A stretch of 64,000 nucleotides of DNA from NCBI RefSeq assembly GCF_000526995.1, contig NZ_AZUI01000001.1, forward strand, positions 4,630,001 through 4,694,000. The letters run 5' to 3'. Below, piece after piece: positions 60,601 through 64,000 of this stretch. Source of the DNA: Lacrimispora indolis DSM 755 (GTDB taxonomy: Bacteria > Bacillota > Clostridia > Lachnospirales > Lachnospiraceae). Below the pieces are notes generated by a model. The model saw nothing but the letters and a program-made list of their open reading frames with translations, ran no database searches and was not told the origin of the DNA. How positions within the stretch are numbered: position 1 is the first letter of the stretch; every line of letters starts with the position of its first letter. Both the position numbers and the translations under genes were made by a program.

Positions 60601-63600
60601 AACCGGGAACAAGGTGTGGTTGCTTCCGGAATCGGTACCACGGTTGAGATGAACAATGGTTTTATTCAGAAGAATAACTCTTATCGTACGGATTATTATA
60701 CTGCCGGAATTACTGACCATAAGGCCGGAGGTGGTGTGGTTTTAAGTGGTGGTGCCCGGTTTACCATGAACGGCGGTTCCATTACCGGAAATCAGACCTA
60801 TCAATATGGCGCCGGTGTTTATCTTGTGGATGCAGGGACCTCCTTTATTATGAATAAGGGGAAGATCACAGGTAACAGCATACTGACTTATCAGGTTTCA
60901 GGCACAAACAGCGGCGTACTGTTTTCAAAAGGAGTCGGTATATTTGCAGATACAGGTACAATCGTAAACATCGGTGATGGGAACGGGGAACAGGAAGATA
61001 CAATAATCAGTAACAATAAATCATATTTTGCTTATGGTACCGGTATTTATGCGAATGGCAGCCTGAATATTGATCATGCAGCCATATCTGATAATGAAGC
61101 TGGCGGAAGATACAAAAGTTATACGAATGTTAATTTAGGAGTCGGAATTTATGTAGGGGCTGACGGTAAGCTTACGATGAATGCCGGGTTAGTGAATGGG
61201 AACCATGGTGCGTTTACGACATATGGCTACGTAAGAGGTGTAGGGATCTATATTGATGCCGGTACAAACAGTCATACCATCACGGGAAGTTCAATAACTA
61301 CGAATCAAACGGGATATGAGTACTATACTGACTCTGATGTGTACAATTATAATCAGGGCGGAGGAATCTATCTTGCAGGCGGCAATACCCTTACGATAAC
61401 AGATACAACGGTTTCAAATAACAGAGCCGGACGCGGCGGCGGAATCTATGCATACGGAAGCTCCGGAAAGGATATTGCTTTAACCTTAAAAGAAACCGTT
61501 ATAGAGGAAAATGAAGCGAGATCATCTCGTGCCAGCAGCTATGGAGATACCGGAGGTATTTACTTCTATGGATATGGGACTCTTACTCTGGAAGATGGAA
61601 CTAAGATTATTAATAACTCTGCAACAGTGAGTACCGGCGGACTTTACATAGGTGGTGCTTCTGCCGCGTCTGCCCATACTTATATGATGGCGACCACTCC
61701 GGGAGCAATTGAAATCAGCGGAAATAAAATCACCAATACGGGAAGCTACGGTACTTATGGCGGCGGGGTCACTCATAGCGGCGGCAGCTGGCATGCTGAG
61801 AATGTACGGATCAGCAACAATGAGGCGGTTACACAGGGCGGAGGTATCTATTCTTCCAGCTCAACCTCTTACTCTTATTTCAGGAACATGATGATCTCTG
61901 ACAATCGGGCGGGGGATGGTGCTGCACTGGCAATTAGCAGCGGACGTTATTATATGAAGGACTCTTCCATTACAGACAATACTGCAACCAATCGGGGCGG
62001 CGGTATTTACACGTCAAGTACCAGTGCATATGTGTATCTGTCAGAATCAGAAGACGGAAAATTTGAAATAAAGGATAACCATGCGGACTATGGCGGCGGG
62101 ATTGCTATTACAACTGGTTACTCATTTATGATGGATATTGACGGTCCGATCCAGAACAGTGCGGCTGTACAGGGAAGCAACTTCTATTTGAGCGGTTATG
62201 CATACATTGATATTTTCAAAGGACATTTTAAGCAGCCGGTTCCATCAAAACAGGTGGAGGGCGTGTACAATATCTATATTGATGATACATCAACCAGTAC
62301 CTACAGTAAGAATTTTGATTTCAGTAAGGTGACCGCTGATAAGAAAGATGGAGCCAATCCAGATGTTATCTTTTTAAATTCAGGAAGCTCTTTCCTGACA
62401 GTACTTGCAGCGCCGCAAGATGATAATACGTCTTATGCAGCCTTTCCGATTGATTTAAACAGTGAAGTGTTTCAATCCGGCAGTGTAGTACTGAAACCAT
62501 TGGGAAATTCTGCGACCCGGGCAATGCTGGAACCAAATCCTGATCTATCCGGATGGGTTCAGGTAAACCGGACATATCCTGCATTGTTGAGTGCAATGGG
62601 CAATTTAGATCATTTTCGCGGTGGTGAGCTGCCAAGAAGAAGTGAACTGGGCGGATTTAGAGATGCAGTTTACACCGCAAGAACGAATGTCATTATTGTT
62701 GGCCAGGGCGTGTATTTAGCAGGATATAAAAGTGATGGAACCGGGGGAAATGACAGCAATGGGGGGACTTCGCCGGCTGATGCGGTTGCAACGTTTGATA
62801 AAGCAAAAGAAGTTTTACAAAATAGGATTAACGAGACTTCGATTCATGAAAGTACCCTTTCGGAGGAAGAAAGAGAAGGCTTTGCACCATTTATCTACAT
62901 TTGCGGTCAGGTGGATATTAATGCCAATGAATTCTGGGAACTTAATTATGAGGATCCGTTGTATACAGATGTAAATGAATATTATGCAATAGCGGAAGTA
63001 CGCAACGGGACCCCGGTATATGAGCCGCAGGTGCGCCGGTTCGCCTCCTTTGTGCGGCAGCCGATGATTAAAGTAGGTAATGGCAGCAATACAGTGGCAT
63101 TTACAACCGGAAGGCTGATAATTGATGGTATGGCAGATACTGTCGTTCTTGCTGATCAGAGTTCCTACAGCCCTGTGATCTATGGTTCAGCAGGTACTTT
63201 AGTGACGCTGACCGGAGATTCGATGATCAGAAATAATTACTACAGTGCACTGGACATTTATGGAGAAGTAACACTCAGCGGCGAAAATGGTGAAGTGAAC
63301 AAGCAGCTGTATAATAACCAGTCGCAGTATACGGTCCGGTTGTATGGTTCAGCCAAACTGTCGATGCTGGGAGAAGCAAAGATTATCACAGATAATACGG
63401 TTGATAAAGTTGCCAGCTTTAACGGCTATGGTATATGGATGGGGGGAGCGGATGTCTCCGTATCTATAGAAGGAAACAGTGCTATTATTCAGGGACCGGG
63501 TTCCACGCTGCTGAATAGCTATCTGATTTATTCTACTTATGCTAATACCTCCGTTCAAATGAAGGAGAATGCCAGATTAGAGACCGGCAATGCCGTGAGC

Positions 63601-64000
63601 GGTGCTATCTATATTTCCGGCAGTGGTTCAGCAGTTGACATGTCAGGAGATGCAAGCATTGCAACGATGGAAGGTGCTTATTGGTCGTATGGCATTTACG
63701 GGGGGGCCAATTTTTCCCTTACGATGTCAGACCGGGCCAACATTACTTATGGAGGAAAACGCAATACAACGACCTATGGTATCTATCTGTCTCCCTCAAG
63801 TACGACAACGGCATCGGTAAAGATGCAGGATCATGCGGCAATTATACTTGACAGTACGGCCACAGGCACATCCTATTGGTTTTATGGAATCTCAGTAAAC
63901 AACGGAATATCGCCGAAGGTTGAATTGTTAAACAATTCGAGAATTACTGGTAATCCCAATATTATGAGTCTTACCTGCGGGATTATTACAAACAGTTCTT
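57595..64000 (+). CDS. giant beta-helix surface protein (3' end outside window)
   Basis: An uninterrupted frame of more than 2,135 codons starts at ATG 57595 after AAGGAGAG and leaves the window. Signal peptide: MIKLKRFTAILLCLLMIFPA...VLA. Residues 38-150 hold eight 15-16-residue units IEETLPLEPIE-SEE. Four modules of the type YWNPG / GDD-x-GSS-xx-PVKTW start near residues 164, 523, 790 and 1700; each leads into a right-handed beta-helix region with many NNG, GSSITTNQT and GGGIY turns (GGGIYLAGG, GGGIYAYG, GGGIYSSS), as in Pmp-like and pectate-lyase-fold adhesins. The C-terminal anchor would lie beyond the window. Probably the tip or main adhesin of the locus. Confidence 0.9.
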   Translation, partial: MIKLKRFTAILLCLLMIFPAQELMVLAETTSKNNEQIEEMSSSDKIEDGTDGIEETLPSDITEDGTDWIEETLPPESVEDGTDRIEETLPLEPIESEEGQIEETSPSESIEDGNRIEETLPLKPIESEENRIEETLPLEPIERGGERIKETLPLEPLTDDAHAIYWNPGGQLPVVLATASNAEATASNATMSNATSTKVRMGRDTANGRSPAKPVKTLKKAIERAEELMEKEELDPSDITIYAMNPMEVKDGELYVLNAGNIRIASWPERPYESDALFYVNGGQLTLTNALLEAEVPDYDPDDTELVYVRGGVLQIGQNVNINGCVVMDYCSEQENIERKEDTASPSNAGDTDYTAAAENERIEKMLPLKPMASTASQTKAAGEAAFDIDNYTLDTDEDNIELLVDKVSASTWKDPIIELTEGFDGGSGEYLLKLRDDGMAESRELVTTLYADEATEEEFLDYFTLAESDNWNLEVETEAAVQLRDTGSESKIMSRSFTFEADTLTSKTLIASRSIGEAKVIYWNPGAAMTIDEEVYPAGDDALYDGSNPRAPLKTWSAAAEEAKKSNGIVVAMRSLNLGDENAGEYLERLPDGEFYLASAEESLITPLGTWNSTAQPAIIIPENKTLVVENLYLGGMYDNSGNESEAQTILVNEGNLIIEKNVRTEEKGYIQINAFPDLADHPVQVCSVDNIHDGDLRIFFGGINKNVAYRYVDVVVPGGDLAASITDDNTDPIAKADSVGQALLGRIKLHSNNRSVANLGLSSIDWSLRQDTGEDDSIVNAQNIELYAIYYFDGIYIDGVNGDDRNYGSSCDYPVKTWTRARAIWQIEMAKSLQARQDAAGMALDKIEEDFPMPEVIYICNTVTIDSAGEPEWELETSYDYARGTDVTTEVVSHIDQIAGQGEGNTAPRHEVPKTLIKVTGSGVLSIRDVFIRNMVDDTDSVTVNVEAGGTLNLRGNTTLNGTRLNSTEFDQKDLTLGNHVTVTGGSRFVMEAGWTGSIENREQGVVASGIGTTVEMNNGFIQKNNSYRTDYYTAGITDHKAGGGVVLSGGARFTMNGGSITGNQTYQYGAGVYLVDAGTSFIMNKGKITGNSILTYQVSGTNSGVLFSKGVGIFADTGTIVNIGDGNGEQEDTIISNNKSYFAYGTGIYANGSLNIDHAAISDNEAGGRYKSYTNVNLGVGIYVGADGKLTMNAGLVNGNHGAFTTYGYVRGVGIYIDAGTNSHTITGSSITTNQTGYEYYTDSDVYNYNQGGGIYLAGGNTLTITDTTVSNNRAGRGGGIYAYGSSGKDIALTLKETVIEENEARSSRASSYGDTGGIYFYGYGTLTLEDGTKIINNSATVSTGGLYIGGASAASAHTYMMATTPGAIEISGNKITNTGSYGTYGGGVTHSGGSWHAENVRISNNEAVTQGGGIYSSSSTSYSYFRNMMISDNRAGDGAALAISSGRYYMKDSSITDNTATNRGGGIYTSSTSAYVYLSESEDGKFEIKDNHADYGGGIAITTGYSFMMDIDGPIQNSAAVQGSNFYLSGYAYIDIFKGHFKQPVPSKQVEGVYNIYIDDTSTSTYSKNFDFSKVTADKKDGANPDVIFLNSGSSFLTVLAAPQDDNTSYAAFPIDLNSEVFQSGSVVLKPLGNSATRAMLEPNPDLSGWVQVNRTYPALLSAMGNLDHFRGGELPRRSELGGFRDAVYTARTNVIIVGQGVYLAGYKSDGTGGNDSNGGTSPADAVATFDKAKEVLQNRINETSIHESTLSEEEREGFAPFIYICGQVDINANEFWELNYEDPLYTDVNEYYAIAEVRNGTPVYEPQVRRFASFVRQPMIKVGNGSNTVAFTTGRLIIDGMADTVVLADQSSYSPVIYGSAGTLVTLTGDSMIRNNYYSALDIYGEVTLSGENGEVNKQLYNNQSQYTVRLYGSAKLSMLGEAKIITDNTVDKVASFNGYGIWMGGADVSVSIEGNSAIIQGPGSTLLNSYLIYSTYANTSVQMKENARLETGNAVSGAIYISGSGSAVDMSGDASIATMEGAYWSYGIYGGANFSLTMSDRANITYGGKRNTTTYGIYLSPSSTTTASVKMQDHAAIILDSTATGTSYWFYGISVNNGISPKVELLNNSRITGNPNIMSLTCGIITNSS

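Noticed and set aside
57650..63900. Many minus-strand open frames of 60-130 codons
   Set aside because: They lie antisense to one uninterrupted plus-strand frame with clear beta-helix protein features, have no ribosome sites and have low-complexity products; they are shadows.

Overview
The window looks like chromosomal DNA of an anaerobic, spore-forming Gram-positive of the class Clostridia, most like the Lachnospiraceae (Lacrimispora/Clostridium type). The reasons are the oxygen-sensitive class III ribonucleotide reductase pair, a T-box leader on thrS, the infC-rpmI-rplT operon with a non-AUG infC start, mother-cell-type sporulation promoters, strong AGGAGG ribosome sites, LPxTG-like surface anchors and moderate G+C. 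This placement is inference; no marker gene was compared with a database.

Layout. 1-2040: end of a SNF2 helicase gene and a flavodoxin-like reductase. 2150-4870: nrdD-nrdG with terminator. 4930-7900: MarR-type regulator, two nitroreductases, a monooxygenase-like protein and a PNPOx-fold protein, probably a small redox or detoxification set. 8030-9230 (-): a CofE-like ligase without other F420 genes. 9570-16870: LacI-type regulator with a sugar ABC transporter (no ATPase gene), PIG-L deacetylase, GH4 glycosidase and PfkB kinase. 17100-21150: LytTR regulator with its membrane partner, TetR regulator, fucO-like dehydrogenase, unknown protein. 21160-26500 (-): molybdenum hydroxylase cluster with a ModE-like regulator, a MocA-like transferase and two molybdenum-binding subunits, carrying several apparent one-base frameshifts. 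26650-31220: MATE exporter with acetamidase, branched-chain aminotransferase, AEC transporter. 31240-36090: T-box-thrS, DUF1540 protein, EamA transporter, infC-rpmI-rplT. 36100-39400: gene-poor, with a promoter-driven candidate structured RNA, a VOC protein, a spore-coat-like peroxiredoxin and Cys-rich protein pair sharing a divergent promoter region, and gene debris. 39400-44850: DeoR regulator, nanE, mannose-class PTS (IIB, IIC, IID, IIA) and a HAD phosphatase for amino-sugar use. 44900-45550: four tRNA genes. 45630-46240 (-): methyltransferase.

46600-64000 is the accessory part: an Rrf2-type regulator, an LPxTG surface protein with seven near-identical 77-residue repeats, a decayed second copy of the Rrf2 gene start, then a co-directional locus of nine genes: LytTR response regulator, small membrane protein, a tiny membrane peptide, a DUF11-like Glu/Thr-rich secreted protein, two paralogous secreted beta-rich proteins, two paralogous membrane-anchored proteins, an IPKTG-anchored protein and a giant beta-helix surface protein of more than 2,135 codons that leaves the window. 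I read this as a LytTR-controlled multi-protein cell-surface assembly or adhesin system that I cannot assign to a named family. It is the best candidate for an undescribed system here.
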